NCBI RefSeq assembly: GCF_013030265.1
Contig: NZ_WPZQ01000003.1
Location: 372,001 to 436,000, forward strand
Reading direction: 5' to 3'
From: Ruegeria arenilitoris
Lineage (GTDB): Bacteria; Pseudomonadota; Alphaproteobacteria; Rhodobacterales; Rhodobacteraceae
Length of the DNA stretch: 64,000 bases
Shown here: positions 26,329 to 34,205 of the stretch, piece after piece
How positions within the stretch are numbered: the stretch's first letter is position 1
How the letters are laid out: each line of letters starts with the position of its first letter
The notes under the pieces: generated by a model
The model's database searches: none
The model's input: only the letters and a program-made list of their open reading frames with translations
Told to the model about the DNA's origin: nothing
Position numbers and translations under genes: made by a program

Positions 26329-27282
26329 TCAGCCTAGCTGAAATGCCGATGGATAAAGTTGATGCAGGACAAACAGCCACATGATCAGCGTTCCGACCGC
26401 CAGAAACGAAGTTGCCGAGACAATATGTGCCGCTAGCTGAGGTTCCTGATCATAGTGTTTTGCCAACAGAAAGATATTCTTTGCAGTCGGCACCGCCGCC
26501 GAGACCGTCGCCGCAATCGTCCAGAGCGGATCAAGCCCCACAAGATGCGCAGCAATCAGCACAAGGCCGGGGGCGACAATCAGTTTCGTCAGGGTCAGAA
26601 ACAAGATCAGAGGGCCGGTCTGCAGGATCGTACGGACGCTGGTCGTATACCCGATTGCAAACAGTGCAACTGCGGCCAGTGCCTGGCTCAGCAGTGCGAG
26701 GTAATCTGAAACAGCGTCTGCGAAACCGATCCCGGTGAAGGAATAGATGACGCCGGCCAGCGTCGCGGCGATGATCGGGTTTTTCAGGATGTTCAGGATA
26801 ATCGTCGGCACAGGCGTTTTTGTCGCCGCCGATTGCCTCGAGCTGCTTTCCAGAATGGTGGTCAGCAACAACAGCAGCATCGCCACCACCAGATTTGCCA
26901 GCACGGCAGGCAGCGCCCCGCTTGCACCAAAGATCGCATGCAGCACAGGCAGAGCGACAAGCGCGGTGTTGGAGGCAACGGCCGCGAATGCCGCAACGGT
27001 GGCGGAACCAACTTGCTTTCCCAGTACCAGCCGGAAGCCGATGAACAGCACCACAAAAAGCGCCAGAAGAGTTCCCCCATAGGCAAGGTAGAAGCCGTAG
27101 TTGAGGAGGTTTTCAAACTTTTCCTGCCCGATCAGATAGAACATGATCGCTGGGATCAGGACATAAACCGCAAACTGCACCAACGACTCTGAGGTGTCCT
27201 TGGCCAACAGGTTGGTCCAGGAAAAGACGTACCCGGTAAGGATGACCGCAAAAACCGGTGCGATGAGATTAATGAGTTCCAT
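26329..27282 (-). CDS. AEC-family transporter (auxin efflux carrier superfamily)
   Basis: A 317-residue membrane protein with ten hydrophobic segments in two five-helix halves, starting MELINLIAPVFAVILTGYVFSW. Members move dicarboxylates such as malate or other organic acids. Second-half helices include LAAVALFAIGYTTSV, and AATVSAAVPTAKNIFLLAKHY is the usual conserved segment. It lies between mobA and fdhD on the same strand; a role in formate or organic acid transport is possible but not shown. Confidence 0.88.
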   Translation of the reverse strand: MELINLIAPVFAVILTGYVFSWTNLLAKDTSESLVQFAVYVLIPAIMFYLIGQEKFENLLNYGFYLAYGGTLLALFVVLFIGFRLVLGKQVGSATVAAFAAVASNTALVALPVLHAIFGASGALPAVLANLVVAMLLLLLTTILESSSRQSAATKTPVPTIILNILKNPIIAATLAGVIYSFTGIGFADAVSDYLALLSQALAAVALFAIGYTTSVRTILQTGPLILFLTLTKLIVAPGLVLIAAHLVGLDPLWTIAATVSAAVPTAKNIFLLAKHYDQEPQLAAHIVSATSFLAVGTLIMWLFVLHQLYPSAFQLG

Positions 27283-27405
27283 GCAAACCCCAATCTAAAA
27301 TATGGCCGGCGCTTTGGCCCGGGAAACGGGCCGCACATTGCGACACCCTAGGACATATCTTCAGGATTTTGCAGTGTTTTTTGGATCAGGACGATCCGAG
27401 CATAC

Positions 27406-28362
27406 TCAGTCGGGGGCCGGTAAGTCTGCAGCGCTCTTCCGGCGATGCTTCTTGTCTTCTACCGCCACGGTTGCGGGGTCGACGTCTCGGACCAGTCGGT
27501 CTTCGCCAGACAGGCAGACAAACCGCTGACCACGCATGCGGCCGATCAGGGTCAGGCCAACTTCGCGCGCGATTTCGACGCCCCATGCGGTGAAGCCTGA
27601 TCGTGAGGCCAGAACGGGGATGCCCATCATCGCCGTCTTGATTACCATCTCCGAGGTCAGCCGTCCCGTCGTATAGAGTATCTTGTCTTCGGCTGCCGCC
27701 CCTTCGGACAGCATCCAGCCTGCAATCTTGTCCACGGCATTGTGGCGTCCGACATCTTCCATATAGACCAGTGGACGATCCTCGCGACACAGGACAGTGC
27801 CATGGATCGCCCCCGCTTCGAGATAAAGAGAAGGGGTGCGATTGATCTTGGCCGCCAGATCATAAAGCCATGACGTCCGGACCTGGACCTGTGGCAGGCG
27901 CACATCCTCGAGCCCTTCCATCATGTCTCCGAATACCGTGCCCACGGCGCATCCGCTGGTGCGGGTCTTTTTCTTCAGCTTGTCTTCGTAAGAGGTTTCA
28001 CGCGCGGTACGCACAACGACAGTTTCCAGATCGTCGTCATAATCAACCCGCGTGATCTGATCATCGGGCAGCAACATGCCCTGATTGCGCAGAAAGCCCA
28101 GCGCCAGATACTCCGGATAGTCTCCGATCGTCATTGCCGTCACGATTTCCTGTGAATTCAGGAATATCGTCAGCGGGCGCTCCTCGACCACGGAAATGTT
28201 GCTGACATCACCATTCTGATCCACGCCCTCAACTGCGCGTGTCAGGCGCGCGGCACTTGGGTCTGGCGCGATGATGTATTCCGACAGATCTGTTTCGACG
28301 GCCAATTGCAACCCTTTCACAAGCCAGCTACTGCTTTGTCCAACACCATAGGATTTAGCCAT
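27406..28362 (-). CDS. fdhD: Formate dehydrogenase accessory sulfurtransferase FdhD
   Basis: Passes sulfur from the cysteine desulfurase IscS to the molybdenum centre of formate dehydrogenases. Motifs: VVEERPLTIFLNSQEIVTAM, GDYPEYLALGFLRNQGML, GAIHGTVLC, VYMEDVGRHNAVDKI and ILASRSGFTAWGVE-like text. The usual CGVC pair appears as SGCAVG, so only the first Cys is kept. The ATG at 28362 shares CATG with the divergent azlC start; no ribosome binding site is obvious, and a GTG at 28320 is an alternative. Confidence 0.92.
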   Translation of the reverse strand: MAKSYGVGQSSSWLVKGLQLAVETDLSEYIIAPDPSAARLTRAVEGVDQNGDVSNISVVEERPLTIFLNSQEIVTAMTIGDYPEYLALGFLRNQGMLLPDDQITRVDYDDDLETVVVRTARETSYEDKLKKKTRTSGCAVGTVFGDMMEGLEDVRLPQVQVRTSWLYDLAAKINRTPSLYLEAGAIHGTVLCREDRPLVYMEDVGRHNAVDKIAGWMLSEGAAAEDKILYTTGRLTSEMVIKTAMMGIPVLASRSGFTAWGVEIAREVGLTLIGRMRGQRFVCLSGEDRLVRDVDPATVAVEDKKHRRKSAADLPAPD

Positions 28363-29077
28363 GGCATTCACCACATCCAAGTCATACTTCTGGAAGGGTT
28401 TTCGCGATGGAACCCCGTTCATTTTCGTAGCGATCCCATTTGGCACCCTGTTTGGCGTCTTCGCGACCGAAGCAGGGCTGAATATCGTGCAGACGATGGC
28501 CTTTACCGCGACGGTGTTTGCCGGGGCCGCGCAGTTTGCAGCGCTGCAATTGCTTCAGGAAAACACACCAACAGCGATCATCCTGGTTTCGGCTTTGGCG
28601 GTCAATCTGCGGATGGCGATGTATTCAGCCTCGCTGACCCCCTATCTGGGGGCCGCTCCGATGTGGCAGCGCGCTATCGCAGCCTATCTGACGGTCGATC
28701 AATCCTATGCCTGCTCGATCGTGCAGTTCGAGAAAGAACCCGATCTGACTATCCCGCAGCGCATGGCCTACTTCTTTGGTTCTGTGGCACCGATCACGCC
28801 GCTCTGGATTCTGGCCACTTACATGGGTGCCGTGCTTGGCACGCGTATTCCCGAAAGCTGGGCGCTGGATTTTGCGCTGCCAATTACGTTTCTGGCGATG
28901 ATTGGCCCAATGATGCGAACGCTGCCCCATGTTGTCGCCGCGATGGTCGCAATAGTCGTTTCGCTGCTGACGGTGGCCATCCCTTACAATCTTGGTCTGC
29001 TGATCGCGGGGTGTGCCGGAATGATGGCTGGTGCGCAGGCTGAACTGATGATGGAACGCAGAAAGGCCAACGCATGA
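28361..29077 (+). CDS. azlC: Branched-chain amino acid exporter, large subunit AzlC
   Basis: A membrane protein of 238 residues that with AzlD exports branched-chain amino acids or analogues. The start MAFTTSKSYFWKGFRDGTPF, followed by IPFGTLFGVFATEAGL, is the typical AzlC opening, with TAGGA upstream at about 28349. Other family text: AAQFAALQLL and RMAMYSASLTPYLG. It is divergent from fdhD and the start codons overlap. The stop overlaps the azlD start as ATGA. Confidence 0.95.
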   Translation: MAFTTSKSYFWKGFRDGTPFIFVAIPFGTLFGVFATEAGLNIVQTMAFTATVFAGAAQFAALQLLQENTPTAIILVSALAVNLRMAMYSASLTPYLGAAPMWQRAIAAYLTVDQSYACSIVQFEKEPDLTIPQRMAYFFGSVAPITPLWILATYMGAVLGTRIPESWALDFALPITFLAMIGPMMRTLPHVVAAMVAIVVSLLTVAIPYNLGLLIAGCAGMMAGAQAELMMERRKANA

Positions 29078-29406
29078 ACCAGGTCGATCCAGTAACCATG
29101 TGGACCATCATCGTAGGGCTGGCTGTCGGCAGCTATACCCTGCGCTTTGTCTTCATCGGATTTGTCGGGGATCGCCCGATGCCACCATGGCTGCTGCGCC
29201 ATCTGCGCTACACGGCGGTTGCGATCCTGCCTGCATTGATTGCGCCACTGGTTGTCTGGCCATCCGCAACTGCGGGGCAGCCTGATGCACCACGCATGGC
29301 TGCAGCGGCAGTTGCCCTGACCGTTGGTCTTGTCACCAAGAATGTGCTGGCGGCCATCTTTACCGGGGCCGCCACACTTTATGGTCTGCTGTATTTACTG
29401 GGATAA
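29074..29406 (+). CDS. azlD: Branched-chain amino acid exporter, small subunit AzlD
   Basis: A 110-residue membrane protein with about four hydrophobic segments. The opening WTIIVGLAVGSYTLRFVFIG and RHLRYTAVAILPALIAP are typical of AzlD. It is translationally coupled to azlC. Its 3' end overlaps the convergent lipoprotein gene by 12 bp. Confidence 0.94.
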   Translation: MNQVDPVTMWTIIVGLAVGSYTLRFVFIGFVGDRPMPPWLLRHLRYTAVAILPALIAPLVVWPSATAGQPDAPRMAAAAVALTVGLVTKNVLAAIFTGAATLYGLLYLLG

Positions 29407-30027
29407 ACCCGCTGCCTGCTGATTGAGGCGCGCATTGTTTGCTGCAAGACCTTTCTGAAGGTCCGCATCGTCATATTCCCGGTATTCCGTGGTCACGACG
29501 CCCGGGATTTGCCCGAATTGCTCTGCCAATTTGACCGGGAAAAAGGTCACATCGATCTGCTCGAACCCGGGAACCTGCTGTAGAATCCGAGAGGTGGAAT
29601 TGGCGCAATAGGCCCCCGCCACCGGTCCGGATTGCTTGGCAAGCTGATAGGCAACCTCGGCCTGCTGTGGGCTGACCTCGATCGTCTGAACGAGGGCATA
29701 GTGCGTCTCGCGTGCATGCGAGCTGCGATAGGCCCGTTCAACAGCTGGGGTTATTCCATACAGGACGTCATCCTTGACTGGCACAATATCTGCCCGGAAA
29801 GAACCCGCCGGATCAAAAATTACCCGCTCGCTGGCGCCGATCATCAAGGATGTGTGCGCGCCAGACCCTGTACGGGTGTTGATCATGGTATAGAGCGTGA
29901 GTGTGGAGGGACCCGGATCCTGATAGGATCGCGCAACAATCTCAGCCTGATCGGCTTGCGGACGCTTGGATACTGCGCAGCCAGCCACGGTCACTGCCAG
30001 AAGGCAGGCAATCAAAATCCTGATCAC
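29395..30027 (-). CDS. Lipoprotein with a possible papain-like (YiiX/LRAT-type) domain (210 aa)
   Basis: Residues 1-17 are a lipoprotein signal with lipobox VAGC. The mature domain has a His after a strand (SGAHTSLMIGASERVIFDP, H58) and later a Cys at the head of a helix (GAYCANSTSRILQQV, C141). His before Cys, followed by a small polar run, is the order of circularly permuted NlpC/P60 proteins such as YiiX and LRAT, which include lipid acyltransferases and amidases. This fold is inferred from motif order only. It heads downstream from the oxidase subunit IV gene and the phospholipase-like gene. Confidence 0.7.
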   Translation of the reverse strand: MIRILIACLLAVTVAGCAVSKRPQADQAEIVARSYQDPGPSTLTLYTMINTRTGSGAHTSLMIGASERVIFDPAGSFRADIVPVKDDVLYGITPAVERAYRSSHARETHYALVQTIEVSPQQAEVAYQLAKQSGPVAGAYCANSTSRILQQVPGFEQIDVTFFPVKLAEQFGQIPGVVTTEYREYDDADLQKGLAANNARLNQQAAGLSQ

Positions 30028-30045
30028 GGATGCACTCGCCCAGAT

Positions 30046-30180
30046 TTACGCAGCGAACACTGCCAGGAACAGGCACAGAAGGACGATCGCCACAACGCAC
30101 CATGTGGTGAATTTGATGAAACCGTCAAAGGTTTTGGTTTGAACGGTGATGTCCATCTCGCCGTGCTTGTATTCAGCCAT
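30046..30180 (-). CDS. aa3-type cytochrome c oxidase subunit IV (44 aa)
   Basis: A frame starting at the ATG at 30180. It reads MAEYKHGEMDITVQTKTFDG, then FIKFTTWCVVAIVLLCLFLA and a short end. The N-terminal HGEMDI with KTFxGFIKF and one membrane helix is the signature of the small bacterial aa3 oxidase subunit IV of Rhodobacter and Paracoccus. It has one transmembrane helix beside subunits I-III. No other oxidase gene is in the window, which is usual for this subunit. Confidence 0.88.
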   Translation of the reverse strand: MAEYKHGEMDITVQTKTFDGFIKFTTWCVVAIVLLCLFLAVFAA

Positions 30181-30246
30181 GTCTCTAGAATCCCAATTCG
30201 CGTGTTTATCGGTTGAATAATGGAAAACTCAGGGCCTGTCACCACG

Positions 30247-30807
30247 TCATTCCCGCGCAGGGGTGGGCAGAGCAAAGACTGAGCAGTTTGGGTAACCAAA
30301 CCCCCAGCGCCATGGCAGGCCGGTGCAGGGACCCCCGCCAAAACGGACCGCCATGTACATGCCTTCTGCAGTAATGGAATGTGCCGATCGGACCTGATCT
30401 GGTGTCATGTCGTAACGGATCGCGTATTCTTCGGCATGGGCATTCCCGTGCTCTTTGACACAGGACCGCAGTGTCTGATCTGCGGATAGTCTGGCGTCAA
30501 AGCTATCTTCTGCACGTAATGCACCGCCAGCGTTGTGATAGGCTCGATCGTGAATGACGCAACAGTCTTCCCAAGGGGGGCGCTCTTCGTAAAGCCTTGC
30601 GAATTCCGGAAAGGTGTCCGCCACCAGCCGCCAGCTTGCCGACATACCGCCCGAGCATCCGTCGGTTTCAAACTCTGTCAGTTCAGCAGTACCGCGTTGT
30701 TCAATCAATGCGCGGTGGCCCGGCATTTCTACACCGCGCATCAATTCTTGCGCCTGAACGGGAACTGCCAGACAAGCCAGAACTAACGACAGTTCAGGGG
30801 CTTTCAT
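30247..30807 (-). CDS. Exported phospholipase A2-like protein (186 aa)
   Basis: The ATG at 30807 gives a signal peptide (LSLVLACLAVPVQAQ). The mature protein has DGCSGG (C51) and then PWEDCCVIHDRAYHNAGG (C82, C83, H86, D87, Y90), closely matching the CC-x2-HD-x2-Y catalytic helix of secreted phospholipases A2. The calcium-loop glycine pattern is only partly recognisable, so activity is not certain. It overlaps the end of the membrane glycerophosphodiesterase gene by 14 bp, hinting at a shared role in phospholipid breakdown. It is sometimes given unrelated names in databases. Confidence 0.75.
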   Translation of the reverse strand: MKAPELSLVLACLAVPVQAQELMRGVEMPGHRALIEQRGTAELTEFETDGCSGGMSASWRLVADTFPEFARLYEERPPWEDCCVIHDRAYHNAGGALRAEDSFDARLSADQTLRSCVKEHGNAHAEEYAIRYDMTPDQVRSAHSITAEGMYMAVRFGGGPCTGLPWRWGFGYPNCSVFALPTPARE

Positions 30808-32632
30808 CGCGCATTGCCTCAGTATCCACCGAAAGACCAAAGGTTGTTGCAAGCCACAGCAGCAACCGCTCACCCGGCCCCATTTCAGCGCGAACCCTCA
30901 GCACTTCGTTGGCCATCGCAGGCCGATCGGTGATCAGGCCATCCACACCCATCGAAGCCATTGCAGACATCTGCAACGGGTCATTCACGGTCCAGACGTA
31001 GATATCCTTGCCTGCATCATGAACCGACCGGATAAGGCCCGGAGTGACCATCGCAGCGTTGACGGCGACAAAATCCCCTTCCAGGCCGGACAGGTCTCCA
31101 ATGGCTGTCGCGGCCAAAACACCGGAACGCCAATCGGGGCGCAGAGATTTCATCTTTTGGACAGCTGGGTATTTCAGCGACATTGTCGCAATGTCATCCT
31201 GCATTCCCAGTTCTTCAACGATCTGAATCACACGGTTTTCCAGATCGACATCATGGCCATAGTACTTCAGCTCTATGATGACCTTGGACTTTCCCTTCGC
31301 CGCACTCAGAACATGCCGCAGAGTCGGGGTGCGTTCTGTGGCATACTCCGGACCAAACCAACTGCCGATATCAATTTCAGCCACATCCTCCATCGTGGCG
31401 TCCCAGACCTTCAGATTCACGCCAGCAAGCTTCATGAAGTCACTGTCATGGGCGACGATAACCACGTCGTCTGCGGTCTCCTGAACGTCAATCTCGACCC
31501 AATCCGCGCCATCCTCAATCGCCTTCAGGACCGAGGCCATGGTGTTTTCCGGGCGCAGCGCAGCAGCACCGCGATGACCGATAACCTCGGCATGATCAGG
31601 GGCCTGAACCCGCTCGAGCAGGCCCTGCCCCATCCACAATCCAAACAGCAACGCCGCTATTGCAGCGCCAACCGTCAAAAACATGGGTGTGCGTATGTTT
31701 GCGGGTTCGGGATGCGGGATTTCACCGGTTTTGGTTTCAAAGAACCCGTCCAACAGCACCGCCAACGCACCCAGTGCAGTCGCTGCCAAAACCAGCCCGG
31801 CCAGAGACCACAGTCCAGCCACCAGCAAACTCAGGGTCAAAGCAAATCTCAGATTTACCCCATCCTGCAAAGGCACCAACGCGAATAATATGCCTGCAAC
31901 AGCTGCAATCAGTGCCGCGATGACGAAACGCAGAGCCAGCCACAACACAAGCTCAACCTTCAGGCGGCCACGCTTGCCTTCCATCCGTTCAGCGCTCTGA
32001 TCAAACGCGGCAGAGGGTGCACAATCTTCAAAAAGAACCAGATGCAAGGACAAAGCCCAGGCCGAGAGCTTGCGGATCAGGACCCATGCCAGTGCCAGCA
32101 CGACAATCCCGATCAGAACAACGGCAACCTTAAAGGCAGGCGGGTGAAAGGTCAGATAATAGTTGATGTCATACTCGGTCAGCGTCCACCACGCGATTAT
32201 TCCGGCGACCGCCACGAATGGCAGGGCCAGCAACAGAACCCGTAATATGAAGCGCACTGCAAAGCCAAACAGCGCAGGTAGACGTGACAGGATCAGACGG
32301 ATGGCGGCACTGCCTGCGCGCCATGGATCACGCTCACCCATGCGCAGTGAGCCTGCCATGACAGAAAACACGAAGACTTCTGCCAGCAGAAACAGGCTCA
32401 AAACCACGATCGCAGCGATAAATCCTGCTGGGGAAAGGATGAACATTGCGATGTCCTGATCCGTCAGCGCTGTTTGATTGGACAGCGAAACGGCCAGATT
32501 TACAGCGATGGCAACACCCGGCGCGATCAGGGCCACCAAGAGCAACCGCACGGCAATATAGATCGGCACAAAGACCCGCCGCCGGGCCCAGGCACCGGCA
32601 TAGGCATTTGTAACAGCTGAGAAATATGTCAC
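30794..32632 (-). CDS. Membrane-anchored glycerophosphodiester phosphodiesterase
   Basis: The GTG at 32632 is chosen because GGAGG lies seven bases upstream; an in-frame ATG eight codons earlier lacks such a site. The first half (about 330 residues) has multiple membrane helices, like the glycerophosphoryl diester phosphodiesterase membrane domain. The second half is a TIM-barrel GDPD domain with GHRGAAALRPENT, WVEIDVQETAD, VVIVAHD and a final GVDGLITDRP. It releases glycerol-3-phosphate from glycerophosphodiesters. The overlapping phospholipase A2-like gene fits upstream in the same pathway. Confidence 0.92.
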   Translation of the reverse strand: MTYFSAVTNAYAGAWARRRVFVPIYIAVRLLLVALIAPGVAIAVNLAVSLSNQTALTDQDIAMFILSPAGFIAAIVVLSLFLLAEVFVFSVMAGSLRMGERDPWRAGSAAIRLILSRLPALFGFAVRFILRVLLLALPFVAVAGIIAWWTLTEYDINYYLTFHPPAFKVAVVLIGIVVLALAWVLIRKLSAWALSLHLVLFEDCAPSAAFDQSAERMEGKRGRLKVELVLWLALRFVIAALIAAVAGILFALVPLQDGVNLRFALTLSLLVAGLWSLAGLVLAATALGALAVLLDGFFETKTGEIPHPEPANIRTPMFLTVGAAIAALLFGLWMGQGLLERVQAPDHAEVIGHRGAAALRPENTMASVLKAIEDGADWVEIDVQETADDVVIVAHDSDFMKLAGVNLKVWDATMEDVAEIDIGSWFGPEYATERTPTLRHVLSAAKGKSKVIIELKYYGHDVDLENRVIQIVEELGMQDDIATMSLKYPAVQKMKSLRPDWRSGVLAATAIGDLSGLEGDFVAVNAAMVTPGLIRSVHDAGKDIYVWTVNDPLQMSAMASMGVDGLITDRPAMANEVLRVRAEMGPGERLLLWLATTFGLSVDTEAMRDESP

Positions 32633-32696
32633 GCGGCGCCCTCCTGAGTATCGCACTCATTCAAGGCTGCGAAAGCGTGAATTGCAAGTCAGGTTG

Positions 32697-33155
32697 TCAG
32701 GTTTCTTCCAGATCTGCCGCCAGTCGGAAACCGATACGGTTGGCAGGCTTATCCTCAACGGACTTGGGCAAGGCACGCAGCATCACGTTCAGCTGGCTGA
32801 CATGTTGCACCAGTTGCGTACGTGCGCCGGCGCCATCTGAACCATAGAAGGTGATGATATCGGGATCGAAATACCCCATCCCTTCGATCCGCATCACGCC
32901 CGCGTCGCCTCCGGTAAAGCCCATGGCAACTTCATGATCGCCATCCAGCGTCTTTTCAAAGTTCTGAATGTACAGGATCAGTCGCTCATATGCCCATTGG
33001 GCGGGGCTTTTGGTTGCAACGGGCTTTTGCAGGGGCTCGGGCAGAGCTTTGGTGCCGGATTCAGCATTCGGGTTGGCATGCACTTCATAGCAGCGTGGCA
33101 ACGCTGCTGCCTCGGCAGCCTCGGCCGATGTTTCGATCTTGTCCTGCATACGCAT
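32697..33155 (-). CDS. DUF6173-like protein (152 aa)
   Basis: A soluble protein without signal peptide. About 45 alanine-, proline- and glutamate-rich residues are followed by a domain reading AYERLILYIQNFEKTLDGDH, then EVAMGF, MRIEGMGYFDPDIITFYG and TQLVQHVSQLNVMLRALPK. This last region matches my recollection of DUF6173, small proteins common in Rhodobacterales. The start ATG follows the metallo-beta-lactamase stop directly (TAGATG), with AAAGGG just upstream. Function unknown. Confidence 0.75.
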   Translation of the reverse strand: MRMQDKIETSAEAAEAAALPRCYEVHANPNAESGTKALPEPLQKPVATKSPAQWAYERLILYIQNFEKTLDGDHEVAMGFTGGDAGVMRIEGMGYFDPDIITFYGSDGAGARTQLVQHVSQLNVMLRALPKSVEDKPANRIGFRLAADLEET

Positions 33156-34205
33156 CTACCCTTTGCGCTGGTATTCCCATGCCCCGTCCACGCGACGCGA
33201 CCGGCTCACAGACCCAATGTGGTAGAGATGGTTCAGGTGTGCAACCGCTTCGACCAGTGCGAGGCCATATTCACCTTCGCGAATTGGTCGCTTGAACAAG
33301 GGAGCAAAGCAATCGGCGGCGGCCTTTGGCGTATCCAGTTCGTCAATCAAACGCGCCAGCGCGCCATGGTGGTTTTCGATCAGTTGCCGCATCCGTACAG
33401 GCAATCCGGTAAACGGCAGCTTGTGACCGCCCAACACCAGTTGATCCGGATGCGCCAGCGATTGCAGACGCTCACAAGCCTCAAGCCAGTCCGAGACCGG
33501 ATCGGCCATGGGTTCCGTCGCATAGACGCCCAGGTTGGGGCTGATCGAACTGATGATCTGATCACCAGTCAGCACCAGATTGTCGTCCCGACTCCAGAAC
33601 GTGGCATGTTCGGGGGCATGGCCATTGCCCATATGCACATCCCAGTCGCGCCCGCCCATATGGATCACGTCGCCCTGCTTGATCCGGGTAAAGCCCAGCG
33701 GCATCGGATAAACAGTGTCCGAGAAATTGAACGGCCGCTCGGCCATACGCTTTTCAAGAACGTCCGCAGCCATACCTGCGCTGCGATAGAAATCTAGCGT
33801 TTCCTGAGGCCAGTTCTCCTGAACGTCCAGCGTCAGCATCCGGGCGAACAGCCAGGCTGTACGGCTGGTGATCAGTTCGGCACCGTGTTCTGACTGAAAC
33901 CAACCCGCATTCCCGACATGATCGGGGTGGTGATGTGTCACCACGATGCGTTTGACCGGTTTCCCAGACAAGGGGCCGGACATCAGTTGCTCCCAGATGC
34001 CACGCGTCTTTTTCGATGACATGCCGGTGTCGATGACAGTCCAGCTGTCACCGTCATCCAGCGCATAGACGTTTACGTGATCCAGCGCCATCGGCAACGG
34101 AAGACGCATCCACAGAACACCATCGGCGACTTCAATGGCCTCACCCGGTGCCGGTGGTTCGGACCAGGGGTATCGGATCGCCGGAGGCTGCACGCCGTCC
34201 ATCAC
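33156..34205 (-). CDS. MBL-fold metallohydrolase (LACTB2-like)
   Basis: A 349-residue metallo-beta-lactamase-fold hydrolase. Zinc-binding motif HHHPDHVGN, preceded by WTVIDTGMSS, then VHMGNGHAPEHATFW and LTGDQIISSISPNLG carry the remaining His and Asp ligands. A C-terminal region of about 90 residues resembles the winged-helix tail of the LACTB2-like hydrolases. Its start overlaps the acyl-CoA dehydrogenase stop by 4 bp, so a thioesterase-like role in the same pathway is possible, but this is inference. Confidence 0.9.
   Translation of the reverse strand: MMDGVQPPAIRYPWSEPPAPGEAIEVADGVLWMRLPLPMALDHVNVYALDDGDSWTVIDTGMSSKKTRGIWEQLMSGPLSGKPVKRIVVTHHHPDHVGNAGWFQSEHGAELITSRTAWLFARMLTLDVQENWPQETLDFYRSAGMAADVLEKRMAERPFNFSDTVYPMPLGFTRIKQGDVIHMGGRDWDVHMGNGHAPEHATFWSRDDNLVLTGDQIISSISPNLGVYATEPMADPVSDWLEACERLQSLAHPDQLVLGGHKLPFTGLPVRMRQLIENHHGALARLIDELDTPKAAADCFAPLFKRPIREGEYGLALVEAVAHLNHLYHIGSVSRSRRVDGAWEYQRKG

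Noticed and set aside
27315-27331. GGCCCG / CGGGCC hairpin downstream of fdhD
   Set aside because: Six-base stem without a T run on either strand; too weak to call a terminator.
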